Source of the DNA: an uncultured Burkholderiales bacterium
Lineage (GTDB): Bacteria > Pseudomonadota > Gammaproteobacteria > Burkholderiales > Burkholderiaceae_C
Length of the DNA: 64,000 bases
Assembly (NCBI GenBank): GCA_903935585.1
Contig: CAIZSE010000087.1
Coordinates: 1-64,000 of the forward strand
Direction of reading: 5' to 3'
Positions 53,791 to 63,200 of the stretch are shown in pieces. The notes beneath the pieces were generated by a model. That model had not been told where the DNA came from. It searched no databases and saw nothing but the letters and a program-made list of their open reading frames with translations. Position 1 is the first letter of the stretch. The number at the start of each line of letters is the position of its first letter. A program made the translations under genes and the position numbers.

Positions 53791-54303
53791 ATGTGCGGCT
53801 CAGAACTGCATGCGCTGCCTGAAGGGGTGCAACGTGTGTCGCGCGCACTGCAAGAAGCAGGTCACCCCCATGCGCCGGTCATGTTGGATGGTGCTGCCCG
53901 CACCGCACAAGAGGCGGCGGATGGGCTGGGTGTGATGCTGGGTCAGATTGCCAAGAGTGTGATCTTCAAACGCAAGCAAGATGGCGTGGCCGTGCTGGTG
54001 GTCACCTCGGGCGACCGGCGGGTCGACGAGAAAAAAGTGTCGACGCTGGTGGGCAAGGTGGGCCGTGCTGATGCCGATTTCGTCAAGGCCCATACCGGCT
54101 TTTCGATTGGTGGTGTCTCCCCGGTGGCGCACCTCAACCCGCCTGTCACCTTGCTCGACCAAGACCTGTGGCGCTTTGCAGTGGTCTGGGCCGCGGCAGG
54201 TCACCCGCATGGCGTTTTTCAGTTGCAGCCGGAGGACCTAAAGCGCCTGACCGGTGCACCGGTGGTGGATGTGGTTCAGGCCACGTCAGAGGTGGTTGCA
54301 TGA
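53791..54303 (+). CDS. YbaK/EbsC-family aminoacyl-tRNA deacylase
   Basis: A 170-residue YbaK fold domain: GQIAKSVIFKRKQDGVAVLVV with the conserved Lys, and FSIGGVSPVAH, which forms the acyl pocket. Probably edits misacylated tRNA (Cys- or Ala-type). Begins three bases after liuE; overlaps the DUF1289 gene by four bases. Confidence 0.9.
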   Translation: MCGSELHALPEGVQRVSRALQEAGHPHAPVMLDGAARTAQEAADGLGVMLGQIAKSVIFKRKQDGVAVLVVTSGDRRVDEKKVSTLVGKVGRADADFVKAHTGFSIGGVSPVAHLNPPVTLLDQDLWRFAVVWAAAGHPHGVFQLQPEDLKRLTGAPVVDVVQATSEVVA

Positions 54304-54557
54304 GCGAGCACTACTGGAAAAAACTGGCTGAGCGTGCTGCCCAGGTGCTGGCCCAGCCGGTGCCGCCAGCGCCCAATTCAGTGCCATCACCTTGTGTCTC
54401 GCTGTGCCTGATGCACCCCGGCGCAGGCTGGTGTGATGGTTGTTTGCGCACCCTGCCTGAAATCGGTGGCTGGAGCCGCGCCAGCGACGAGGAAAAGCGT
54501 CTGGTGTGGTCGCAGATTCCTGAGCGCTTGTTGAAGCGCCAGGCGACCGACCGTTGA
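54300..54557 (+). CDS. DUF1289 zinc-ribbon-like protein
   Basis: An 85-residue protein with the DUF1289 cysteine pattern SPCVSLCLMHPGAGWCDGC (C-x3-C, C-x2-C) and the usual LPEIGGW tail. Function unknown; common in Burkholderiales. It overlaps the deacylase stop. Confidence 0.85.
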   Translation: MSEHYWKKLAERAAQVLAQPVPPAPNSVPSPCVSLCLMHPGAGWCDGCLRTLPEIGGWSRASDEEKRLVWSQIPERLLKRQATDR

Positions 54558-54591
54558 GTCCCACCACTTTTAGCCCCCGGCCTGGAGACCC

Positions 54592-55233
54592 ATGAAAACC
54601 ATCCACTTTTACCTGGACTTCATCTCGCCTTATGCCTGGATGGCATTCGACGCCTTGCCCCAAGCCTTGCAGGGCATCAGTTACCGCGTGGTGCACAAGC
54701 CAGTGGTGCTCGGCGCCATGCTCAAACACCATGGGCAGTTGGGTCCGGCAGAGATTCCCGCCAAACGCGACTGGACTTACCGCCAGGCGCAATGGCAAGC
54801 CCGTGCGCAGGGCACGCCCTTGCAGTTGCCCGCCAGCCACCCTTTCAATTCGCTGGGCTTGTTGCGTCTGGCCACGGCTTGCGATGCAGCAGGTGAGCCC
54901 AACCGGTTTGTGTGCGAGAAGATTTTTCGGCATGTCTGGTGCAGCGGCCTGGAAGCGGCAGACACCGAGCGCCTGGCCGCTTTAAGCGCCGATCTGGCAC
55001 CGAGTGCGGATGTCGGCAGCGACGAAGTCAAGAAGCTCTTGAAGAACAACACCGATGAAGCCTTGGCACTGAACTTGTTTGGCGTGCCCAGTTTTGTGGT
55101 GGACGGGCAGGTGTTCTGGGGCAACGATGCCATGCCCATGCTGCGGGCTTATTTGCAGGGTGACCCCTGGTTCCAGTCGCCCGAATGGACCAGCGTGGCG
55201 CAACTGCCCGTGGGCATTCAGCGCAAGCTTTGA
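54592..55233 (+). CDS. 2-hydroxychromene-2-carboxylate isomerase-like (DsbA/kappa-GST fold)
   Basis: A 213-residue DsbA-fold protein with the N-terminal DFISPYAWMAF motif, where Ser activates glutathione in HCCA isomerases, and GVPSFVVDGQVFWGND near 165. No CxxC, so it is not a disulfide oxidase. It could isomerise an aromatic intermediate; no linked naphthalene genes are visible. Confidence 0.85.
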   Translation: MKTIHFYLDFISPYAWMAFDALPQALQGISYRVVHKPVVLGAMLKHHGQLGPAEIPAKRDWTYRQAQWQARAQGTPLQLPASHPFNSLGLLRLATACDAAGEPNRFVCEKIFRHVWCSGLEAADTERLAALSADLAPSADVGSDEVKKLLKNNTDEALALNLFGVPSFVVDGQVFWGNDAMPMLRAYLQGDPWFQSPEWTSVAQLPVGIQRKL

Positions 55234-55345
55234 AGCTGTGCTTACCCAGGCCGTTCTGCTGGACAGGGAACGGTCAATGCTTTCAGCTTGATCTGAGGCA
55301 ATTCCAGTGGATGTTTGAACTGGCATCATGACCGCGGAGATTCCC

Positions 55346-56107
55346 ATGAAACTGGCCCTGATTTCAGACATTCACGCCAACCGCCAGGCTTTGCAGGCTT
55401 GTCTGGCCCATGCGCGCCAGCAAGGGGCTGACCGGTTTGCCTTCTTGGGGGATCTGGTGGGCTACGGCGCAGACCCGGTTGCTGTGCTGGATGAAATCAT
55501 GGACTTGGCGTCTCAGGGCGCGCTGGTCTTGCGGGGCAACCACGACGAGATGGCTTTGAACCCGCCAGCTTTAAAAGGTGCGGACGTCAGCATGGGGTCG
55601 CAAGGCGCGCATTGGACCCACGATCAGTTGACGGCCCGTCACCGCGCATTCTTGACCGAATTGCCGCTCACCTTGACCCACGACCACATGTTGCTCGTTC
55701 ATGCCAGTGCAGACCGGCCTGAGGCTTGGCGCTATGTGGACGGTGAGGGCGCTGCAGGGCGGTGTCTGGACCAGGCCTTGGCCCAGCGGCAGGGGCCGCA
55801 TGTGCTGGTGGGGCATGTGCACCACCAAACCCTGTACTACCGGGGGGCCGGGCGCAACTTGATGAGCTTCGATCCGAAACCGGGCTTGCCGGTGCCCACT
55901 CCAGCGCACAGGCCCATGGTGGCTTGTGTCGGCTCATGTGGTCAGCCGCGTGATGGCGATCCCCGGGCGATGTATGCCATCTGCGACCACACGGCGCAAA
56001 AGATGACGTTTCACCGGGTGCCTTACAACCACGCCGAAGCGGCTGCGGCCATTCGTTCAGCCGGCTTGCCGGAATTTTTTGCACAACGACTGGAACTTGG
56101 ACGGTGA
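55346..56107 (+). CDS. metallophosphoesterase (calcineurin-like)
   Basis: A 253-residue phosphoesterase with dimetal motifs Asp8-x-His10 (ISDIHAN), GDLVGYG (Asp36), RGNHDE (Asn65, His66), a later His (LVHAS) and GHVHHQ. The ATG at 55346 has a GGAG; an upstream in-frame ATG lacks one. The stop overlaps the start of a protein kinase gene (GTGA), so the two are translationally coupled and could be an opposing phosphatase/kinase pair. Confidence 0.87.
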   Translation: MKLALISDIHANRQALQACLAHARQQGADRFAFLGDLVGYGADPVAVLDEIMDLASQGALVLRGNHDEMALNPPALKGADVSMGSQGAHWTHDQLTARHRAFLTELPLTLTHDHMLLVHASADRPEAWRYVDGEGAAGRCLDQALAQRQGPHVLVGHVHHQTLYYRGAGRNLMSFDPKPGLPVPTPAHRPMVACVGSCGQPRDGDPRAMYAICDHTAQKMTFHRVPYNHAEAAAAIRSAGLPEFFAQRLELGR

Positions 56108-57549
56108 AACTCCTGAACCCCGGACACCTGATCGATGGCTTTGAGGTCGAAGCCTGCTTGCATGCCGGTGGCATGGCCCACATTTACAAAGTGGTTTACG
56201 CCCCTTCTGATGATGGCAACCGCCGAGCGGCCGAATTTCCAATGGCCATGAAGATTCCGCGCATGACGACATCGGACGGCGCTGAAAACATTGTCAGTTT
56301 TGAGGTCGAGCTGCAAATATTGGCCGACCTCAAAGGCCCGCACGTGCCGCGTTTTGTGGCCGCTGGTGATTTGTCCAGGGTGCCTTACCTGGTCATGGAG
56401 TACATCGACGGCAAGACCTTGCAGCACTGGCTGGATCACCGCGAAAGCCTGACTGTGCCCGAAATGGCGGCCTTGGGCGCTGCCATGGCGCGTGCGGCGC
56501 ACAGCCTGCACCAGCAAAATGTCTGTCACCTCGACTTGAAACCCGCCAATGTGCTGATCCGCCACGACGGATCGGCGGTCATGCTGGACTTTGGCTTGTC
56601 GTGCCACGCGCAATACCCAGATTTGCTGGCCGAGGAGTTGCGCAAAGCGGTTGGCTCGCCCGTCTGGATCTCGCCCGAGCAGGTGGTGGGGGTGCGGGGC
56701 GATCCCCGCAGTGATATTTTTGCGATCGGTGTGATGTTGTACGAGTTGGCCACCGGTGAGCTGCCTTTTGGGCAGCCCGCAACTGCCGCAGGCATGCGCC
56801 AGCGCTTGTGGATGGACCCGCCGCCGCCACGCAAATACCGCCCTGATTTGCCCGAATGGCTGCAAGAGGTGATCTTGCGTTGTCTGGAGCCTGTGGCCGC
56901 AGACCGCTACCCTTCAGCCTCACATCTGGCCTTTGATCTGACCCACCCGGACCAGGTCAAAGTGACAGAGCGGGGCAAAAAAACCAAGGGCACAGGATTT
57001 TGGACGCATTTCAAGCGCTGGGTCCGTGCCAGCGGCATGGCGTACAGCCCGAGCCCTGTGCCTGTGCAGCAAATTGAACAAGTGCCGATCATCATGGTGG
57101 CTGTGCCGCACCAGGATGTGAGCGATGCCACCTTGTATTCATTGCGCGAAGCCGTGGCCCGATCGCTGGGCATTCGCCCGGGTGCCCGGCTGGCCTGTGT
57201 GACGGTGATTTCGTCGGGACTGACCAGCAGCACCGAGGCCGACAAGGGCGAGACCCAGGTGCACCGATGGCACTTGAGCCGGCTGCAGCAATGGGCGCAG
57301 CCGCTGGACTTGGCCGGGCACCAGACATCCTTTCATGTGCTCGAGTCGGGTGATGTGGCGGATGCCTTGCTGCGCTATGCGCAGGGCAATCAGGTGAACA
57401 TGCTCATCCTGGGGGCGGCAACGCATGGCTTGCAAATGCAGCGCGTGTTGGCCACGGTCCCGATCAAGGTGGCCATGCAGGCGCCCTGCACGGTGATTCT
57501 GGTCAAACAGAGCCTGCCTTTTGAGCGGCTTGCAGAAATCGAAACCTGA
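56104..57549 (+). CDS. serine/threonine protein kinase with C-terminal universal stress protein domain
   Basis: A 481-residue cytoplasmic protein. Residues ~8-280 form a Hanks-type kinase: Lys50 in MAMKIPRM, HLDLKPAN (142-149; Asp144 catalytic, Leu in place of Arg), DFG (162-164), WISPEQ and a downstream Asp/Arg. Residues ~320-470 are UspA-like (PIIMVAVPHQD, then INMLILGAATHG-type GAATHG with IKVAMQAPCTVILV); the usual G-(S/T) ATP motif is altered to AT, so ATP binding is uncertain. The start is GTG. No membrane segment or PASTA repeats. Confidence 0.87.
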   Translation: MKLLNPGHLIDGFEVEACLHAGGMAHIYKVVYAPSDDGNRRAAEFPMAMKIPRMTTSDGAENIVSFEVELQILADLKGPHVPRFVAAGDLSRVPYLVMEYIDGKTLQHWLDHRESLTVPEMAALGAAMARAAHSLHQQNVCHLDLKPANVLIRHDGSAVMLDFGLSCHAQYPDLLAEELRKAVGSPVWISPEQVVGVRGDPRSDIFAIGVMLYELATGELPFGQPATAAGMRQRLWMDPPPPRKYRPDLPEWLQEVILRCLEPVAADRYPSASHLAFDLTHPDQVKVTERGKKTKGTGFWTHFKRWVRASGMAYSPSPVPVQQIEQVPIIMVAVPHQDVSDATLYSLREAVARSLGIRPGARLACVTVISSGLTSSTEADKGETQVHRWHLSRLQQWAQPLDLAGHQTSFHVLESGDVADALLRYAQGNQVNMLILGAATHGLQMQRVLATVPIKVAMQAPCTVILVKQSLPFERLAEIET

Positions 57550-57555
57550 AGGGCC

Positions 57556-57834
57556 TCAATGTGAGGAAGGGGGCGCTTTCGCCTCTTCATCGCGCAGCTC
57601 TTTTTCCCAGCGGTTGATGCAAAGGGCATTCAAAACGGTGAGCAGCAAAAAAACCAGCAAGCTGCCTTGCGCGGCCATCCAGAAGTTGACCGTCCACTCC
57701 CCGATTTTGAAGTTCAGGTCTCGGGCAAACCAGACCCAGCCAAAAGCAGCCACGGCCCAGGCCATCAGCAACAAGCCCGTGAACACACGAATTTTTCGGC
57801 GAATCAGCGCTGTTTTGGGGTTTGTCACGTGCAT
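57556..57834 (-). CDS. orphan DUF4212 sodium:solute symporter small subunit
   Basis: A 92-residue protein with two membrane helices and the DUF4212 pattern (RVFTGLLLMAWAVAAFGWVWF, then NFWMAAQGSLLVFLLLTVLNALCINRWEKE). This family is the small partner of SSS-family symporters and normally precedes the large subunit gene. Here the kinase gene ends 7 bases away on the opposite strand, so no partner is adjacent. The ATG at 57834 fits the family; a longer frame to 57990 is low complexity. Confidence 0.8.
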   Translation of the reverse strand: MHVTNPKTALIRRKIRVFTGLLLMAWAVAAFGWVWFARDLNFKIGEWTVNFWMAAQGSLLVFLLLTVLNALCINRWEKELRDEEAKAPPSSH

Positions 57835-58052
57835 GGAGCTGCTGGATGTGGTGATTTGCAATTCATTATGGCGTTCTGAGAGGTTAGGGATTACCCGTGA
57901 GTTGTGCGCATATTTCACATTAAGGGAGGAAAACCAAGGGTTTCCACTCGGTGTGTAAGTATTTGTTGGTTCCCCGTCAGACCAGGGCAAGTGCCACGTC
58001 CAAGAATCGCGCTAAGTTTCCATGTTGGAGACTCTTTTTTGGAGACAGCGCT

Positions 58053-59813
58053 ATGGCCACAACTGAACCCCGCCCGATGTCGGCGGAAGAGAAGAAGGTG
58101 ATTTTTGCCTCTTCTCTGGGTACCGTGTTCGAATGGTATGACTTTTATCTGTACGGCTCATTGGCCGCCATCATTGCCAAGCAATTTTTCAGCGGCCTGG
58201 ATGAAGGCTCGGCCTTCATTTTCGCGCTGTTGGCCTTTGCTGCCGGTTTCATCGTGCGTCCTTTCGGCGCGATCTTCTTCGGCCGTCTGGGCGACATGAT
58301 CGGTCGTAAATACACCTTCCTGGTCACGATCCTGATCATGGGTGCATCGACATTCATTGTGGGCATCTTGCCCAACTACGCCAGCATTGGCGTTGCTGCC
58401 CCCGTCATCCTGATCTGCCTTCGCTTGTTGCAAGGTCTGGCATTGGGTGGTGAGTACGGTGGTGCTGCCACTTATGTGGCCGAGCACTCACCTCACGGCA
58501 AACGCGGTGCTTACACCGCCTGGATCCAGACCACTGCGACCTTGGGCTTGTTCCTGTCGTTGATGGTGATTCTGGGCACACGGACCATCATCGGTGAAGA
58601 AGCTTTCGCCGACTGGGGCTGGCGCGTTCCGTTCCTCGTCTCCATCATCATGTTGATCATCTCGGTCTACATTCGCTTGAGCATGAACGAATCGCCTGCT
58701 TTCGTGAAAATGAAAGCCGAAGGCAAGACCTCCAAGGCGCCTTTGGCCGAGTCATTTGGCCAGTGGAAAAACCTGAAAATCGTGATCTTGGCCCTGATTG
58801 GTTTGACCGCTGGTCAAGCTGTGGTCTGGTACTCGGGTCAGTTCTACGCTTTGTTCTTCTTGACGCAAGCCCTGAAGGTGGACGGTGCAACCGCCAACAT
58901 CATGGTGGCGATCTCCTTGATCATCGGCACACCGTTCTTCGTTGTCTTCGGTGCCCTGTCTGACAAGATTGGCCGCAAGCCCATCATCTTGGCCGGTTGC
59001 TTGTTGGCCGCTTTGACCTACTTCCCCGTGTTCAAGGCACTGACCAAGGCTGCTAACCCAGACCTGTATGCTGCTCAAGCCGCATCGCAAGTGGTGGTGA
59101 TCGCTGATCCAGCCGAGTGCTCGTTCCAGTTCAACCCCACAGGCACCAAGAAGTTCACATCGTCTTGCGACATCGCCAAGCAGCGTTTGGCTGGCGCTTC
59201 GGTGAGCTACTCCAACGAAGTGGCAGCTGCTGGTACACCCGCCATCATCAAGGTGGGCGACACCGTGGTGAATGTCAAGTACTCGGCTGAAGATGTTGCT
59301 GCTGCCAAGGCCAAGGCCGAGGAAAAGCTGGCTGCTCTGAATGCTGCCGAACCCAAAGACGCCAAGGCCATCGAAGCTGCTACCAAGTCTGTCAAAGACC
59401 TGAGCAACGAGAAGACCGCTGGCACCACCTTGTTGGCTTCGAACCTGGGTGCAGCACTGAAAGGTGCAAACTACCCTGTCAAAGCCGACATGGCCAAGTT
59501 CGACAAGGTCACCGTCATCATCATCCTGTCTTACCTGGTGTTGTTGGTGACCATGGTGTACGGTCCCATCGCGGCCATGCTGGTGGAAATGTTCCCCACA
59601 CGCATCCGCTACACCTCCATGTCCTTGCCCTACCACATTGGTAACGGCTGGTTCGGTGGCTTGCTGCCCACCACGGCGTTTGCCATCGTGGCCCAGACCG
59701 GCAACATGTACAACGGCTTGTGGTACCCCATCATCATCGCCGGTGCAACCGTCGTGATCGGTGGCTTGTTCATCAAGGAAACCAAAGACGTCGACATCTA
59801 CGCCGACGACTGA
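58053..59813 (+). CDS. MFS transporter, metabolite:H+ symporter family, with periplasmic insert
   Basis: A 586-residue MHS-type transporter (ASSLGTVFEWYDFYLYG start, GRLGDMIGRKY between TM2 and TM3, RLLQGLALGGEYGGA). Between TM9 (~310-330) and TM10 (~486-510) lies a ~150-residue loop, predicted periplasmic, with Cys356 and Cys372 and a Lys/Ala-rich helical part (~415-455). Typical MHS loops there are short. The ATG at 58053 follows two GGAGAC repeats. The transporter is likely monocistronic; a terminator follows. Confidence 0.9.
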   Translation: MATTEPRPMSAEEKKVIFASSLGTVFEWYDFYLYGSLAAIIAKQFFSGLDEGSAFIFALLAFAAGFIVRPFGAIFFGRLGDMIGRKYTFLVTILIMGASTFIVGILPNYASIGVAAPVILICLRLLQGLALGGEYGGAATYVAEHSPHGKRGAYTAWIQTTATLGLFLSLMVILGTRTIIGEEAFADWGWRVPFLVSIIMLIISVYIRLSMNESPAFVKMKAEGKTSKAPLAESFGQWKNLKIVILALIGLTAGQAVVWYSGQFYALFFLTQALKVDGATANIMVAISLIIGTPFFVVFGALSDKIGRKPIILAGCLLAALTYFPVFKALTKAANPDLYAAQAASQVVVIADPAECSFQFNPTGTKKFTSSCDIAKQRLAGASVSYSNEVAAAGTPAIIKVGDTVVNVKYSAEDVAAAKAKAEEKLAALNAAEPKDAKAIEAATKSVKDLSNEKTAGTTLLASNLGAALKGANYPVKADMAKFDKVTVIIILSYLVLLVTMVYGPIAAMLVEMFPTRIRYTSMSLPYHIGNGWFGGLLPTTAFAIVAQTGNMYNGLWYPIIIAGATVVIGGLFIKETKDVDIYADD

Positions 59814-59856
59814 TTGATCCTGTCAGCATCCCGGGGTGACTCGGGTGCTACATTTT

Positions 59857-59883
59857 GGGCCTTCCTCTGTGGAGGGCCTTTTT
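59857..59883 (+). terminator. rho-independent terminator of the MFS gene
   Basis: GGCCTTCC (59858-59865), loop, GGAGGGCC (59871-59878), then TTTTT. One G-T pair in the stem. It lies 45 bases after the MFS stop. Confidence 0.85.
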
Positions 59884-59901
59884 CATTATTGGAGTAGAAC
59901 T

Positions 59902-60081
59902 ATGTGGAAAATTGCTGTTGGATTTGCGATCTTTGCTGCCTTGGGTATTTATGTGATCAGCAAGGGCGGTGACAAGTTGGACATGAGTGGTGAAAAGCAT
60001 GGCGCTGACGCTGTGCATGTTGAGCCCGCCAAAGACGGTGCACCTGCTGCACCCGCTGCTGAAGCCAGCGCTGCCAAGTAA
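59902..60081 (+). CDS. small single-helix membrane protein, 59 aa
   Basis: A 59-residue protein with one N-terminal helix (IAVGFAIFAALGIYVIS) and an Ala/Pro/Lys-rich tail. GGAG eight bases upstream and a terminator on each side make it a real monocistronic gene. No family recognised. A possible membrane-anchored peptide or regulator. Confidence 0.65.
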   Translation: MWKIAVGFAIFAALGIYVISKGGDKLDMSGEKHGADAVHVEPAKDGAPAAPAAEASAAK

Positions 60082-60144
60082 GTGCTTGTGTTGTCCATGG
60101 GTGACTGACCTCGGGTCGGTTGCCTAGGCTCAAAGCCTCACCCG

Positions 60145-60174
60145 AAAGCCACGCCCTTGCGTGGCTTTTCTTTT
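60145..60174 (+). terminator. rho-independent terminator of the small membrane protein gene
   Basis: The stem AAAGCCACGC (60145-60154) and GCGTGGCTTT (60159-60168) with a 4-base loop, then TTCTTTT. Strong GC stem. Confidence 0.9.
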
Positions 60175-60237
60175 GCGCGTCAGAATTGTCATGCTCTCCG
60201 TCCTAGAATGTTTGGCCTTCACCCCAAAAAGCCCAGC

Positions 60238-63200
60238 ATGTCCCAAGGTCTCATCCGCATCCGTGGTGCCCGTCAGCACAACCTCAAAAACCTCGATCTG
60301 GACATCCGCACGGGCGAATTGACTGTGGTCACTGGGCCCAGTGGTTCAGGCAAGTCGAGTCTGGTGTTTGACACGCTGTATGCCGAAGGCCAGCGGCGAT
60401 ATGTGGAGACCTTCAGCGCCTACGCCCGCCAGTTTCTGGACCGCATGGACAAACCGGCTGTCGACAAGGTCGAAGGCGTGCCCCCGGCCATTGCGATTGA
60501 CCAGACCAACCCGGTGCGCAGTTCACGCTCTACGGTGGGCACCATGACCGAGCTGAACGACCACCTCAAGTTGTTGTTTGCCCGTCTGGGGCAGTTGTTT
60601 GACAAGGACACGGCCCAGCCCGTGCGCCATGACACGCCCGAAACCATTTATGCCGAACTGGCGCAGCGCGCAGCGCAAGCGCAAGACCCGCGCCTGTACC
60701 TGACCTTCCCTGTCGAGTTGCCTGCCAACACCAGTGCCGAGCAGGTGTCGCAATGGCTGTCGGCCAGCGGCTTCACCAAAGTGCAGGCCGAGCGCGAGGT
60801 GGCCACGCCCACAGGTCCACGCAAGGTGTTGGATGTGATCGCCGATCGGTTTCGTTTGGGCACCGCGGACAAGGCCCGCGTGATCGAGGCGATCGAAGTC
60901 GCCCTCAAACGGGGTGGCCGCCTCAATGTGTATGTTGAAAACCCTTCGGGCTCAGGCGCTGCTGCTGAAGCAGGGTCTGCCTTTGACCTCTGGCGTTTCT
61001 CTACAGGTCTGCATTGCCCCGACAGCGACCTGCGTTACACCGACCCGATCCCGTCGATGTTTTCCTTCAACTCGGCTGTGGGCGCGTGCGAAACCTGCCG
61101 GGGCTTTGGCCGCGTGATCGGTGTGGACTACGGCCTGGTCATTCCCAACGCCAAGCTCACGCTGCGGGCGGGCGCGATCAAGACCATCCAGACACCGGCC
61201 TGGAAGGAGTGCCAGGACGACTTGATGCGCCACGCCGAGACGGCAGGCATTCCGCGAGACACGGCCTGGGACAAGCTGACCCAGGGCCAAAAGGACTGGG
61301 TGATCAACGGTTCGCCGGAATGGAAGGGCAAGTGGAAGCATCAGTGGTATGGCATCAAGCGTTTTTTTGAATACCTCGAGACCAAGGCCTACAAGATGCA
61401 CATCCGCGTGCTCTTGTCCAAATACCGCAGCTACACCGAATGCCCCAGTTGCATCGGTGCCCGCCTCAAAACAGAAAGCCTGCTCTGGCGCATTGGCAGC
61501 CACAGCGATGCCGATGGCGTGCTGCCAGTGGCGCAGCGTTTCATGCCTGCAGGTGTGAAATGGTCACGAGCGCAGTTGGAAGCGCTGCCGGGCTTGAGCC
61601 TGCACGACATGATGATCATGCCGATTGACCAGTTGCGCCGATTTTTTGACCGCATGAGCGCCAGCGCGGTGGCGCTGGCTTCGGCAGACGCCGAGGCGCA
61701 AGCGCTGAAGTTGCTGCTCGAAGAAATCACCACGCGCCTGAAATACCTGTGCGATGTGGGCATCGGCTACCTCACGCTCAACCGCCAAAGCCGCACCCTC
61801 AGCGGGGGCGAGGTGCAGCGCATCAACCTGACCACGGCCTTGGGCACCTCGCTGGTGAACACCTTGTTTGTGCTCGATGAGCCCAGCATCGGTCTTCATC
61901 CGCGTGACATGAGCCGCATCACCCAAGCCATGCACCGCCTGCGCGACGCGGGCAACACACTGGTGGTGGTGGAGCACGACCCGGCCGTGATGCTGGCGGC
62001 CGACCGCATGATCGACATGGGCCCCGGCCCCGGCGAGCGTGGCGGACAAATTGTGTTTGACGGTTCGACCGCCGACCTGCGCAACGCCGACACGCTCACA
62101 GGTGCCTACCTGGGCGGGCGCAAGCAGGTGGGCCTGGGCTTCAAGCGCATGGTGACCGACAGCACGCCGCGTCTGATTCTGGAAGGTGCTCGCGAGCACA
62201 ACCTGCAAAACATCGATGTGGATTTTCCGCTGCAGCGCCTGGTGACCATCACAGGTGTGAGCGGCTCGGGCAAGTCCAGCCTGATACAGGATGTGCTGGC
62301 ACCCGCGTTGATGCGTCACTTTGGCAAAGCCACCGAGACCCCAGGCGCACACGACCGCCTGATGGGGGCTGACCACCTGAGCGATGTGGTGTTTGTTGAC
62401 CAGTCGCCCATTGGCAAAACGGCGCGCTCCAATCCTGCCAGCTATGTGGGGGCCTGGGATGCGGTGCGCGAGATTTTTGCGACCGCGCCTTTGTCGCGCC
62501 AACGTGGTTACACCGCCAGCAAATTCAGCTTCAACAGCGGTGATGGCCGTTGCCCCACCTGCGGTGGCTCGGGCTTCGAGCACGTGGAGATGCAATTTTT
62601 GTCCGATGTGTATTTGCGCTGCCCCGATTGCGATGGCAAGCGCTACCGCCCCGAGATTCTCGAGATCACCGTAGAGCGCCAAGCCATGGGTCAGGCGCAA
62701 GCGAGGCACCTCAACGTGGCCGATGTGCTGGCCCTCACGGTGAGCGAAGCCGCTGCCTTGTTTGCGCAAGACCGCGATGTGATCCGCGCCTTGCAGCCCA
62801 TCGTGGATGTCGGGCTGGAATACGTCAAGCTCGGCCAGCCCGTGCCGACTTTGTCGGGCGGGGAATCGCAGCGCCTCAAGCTTGCAGGCTTTTTGGCAGA
62901 GGCCGCCAAAAGTGCCTCCAGCAGCCGCCAGAAGTTGGCACGCAAAGGCACGTTGTTTTTGTTCGATGAGCCCACCACGGGCCTGCACTTTGACGACATT
63001 GCCAAACTGATGCGCGCCTTGCGCAAGTTGCTCGAAGCCGGTCATTCGCTGATCATCATCGAGCACAACCTGGACGTGGTTCGCGCCAGCGACTGGTTGA
63101 TTGATTTGGGCCCTGAAGGCGGTTATGCCGGTGGCCTCATCGTGGCCCAAGGCACACCTGAAGAGGTGCGGCAGCACGCCACATCGCACACCGGCAAGGC

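Noticed and set aside
57951-58052. Upstream extension of the MFS gene by 34 codons
   Set aside because: The extension lacks homology and falls in the leader; ATG 58053 has a good ribosome site and fits the family N-terminus.
60186-60209. A promoter for uvrA
   Set aside because: TTGTCA and TAGAAT occur but with 12-bp spacing, too short; no LexA box was visible.
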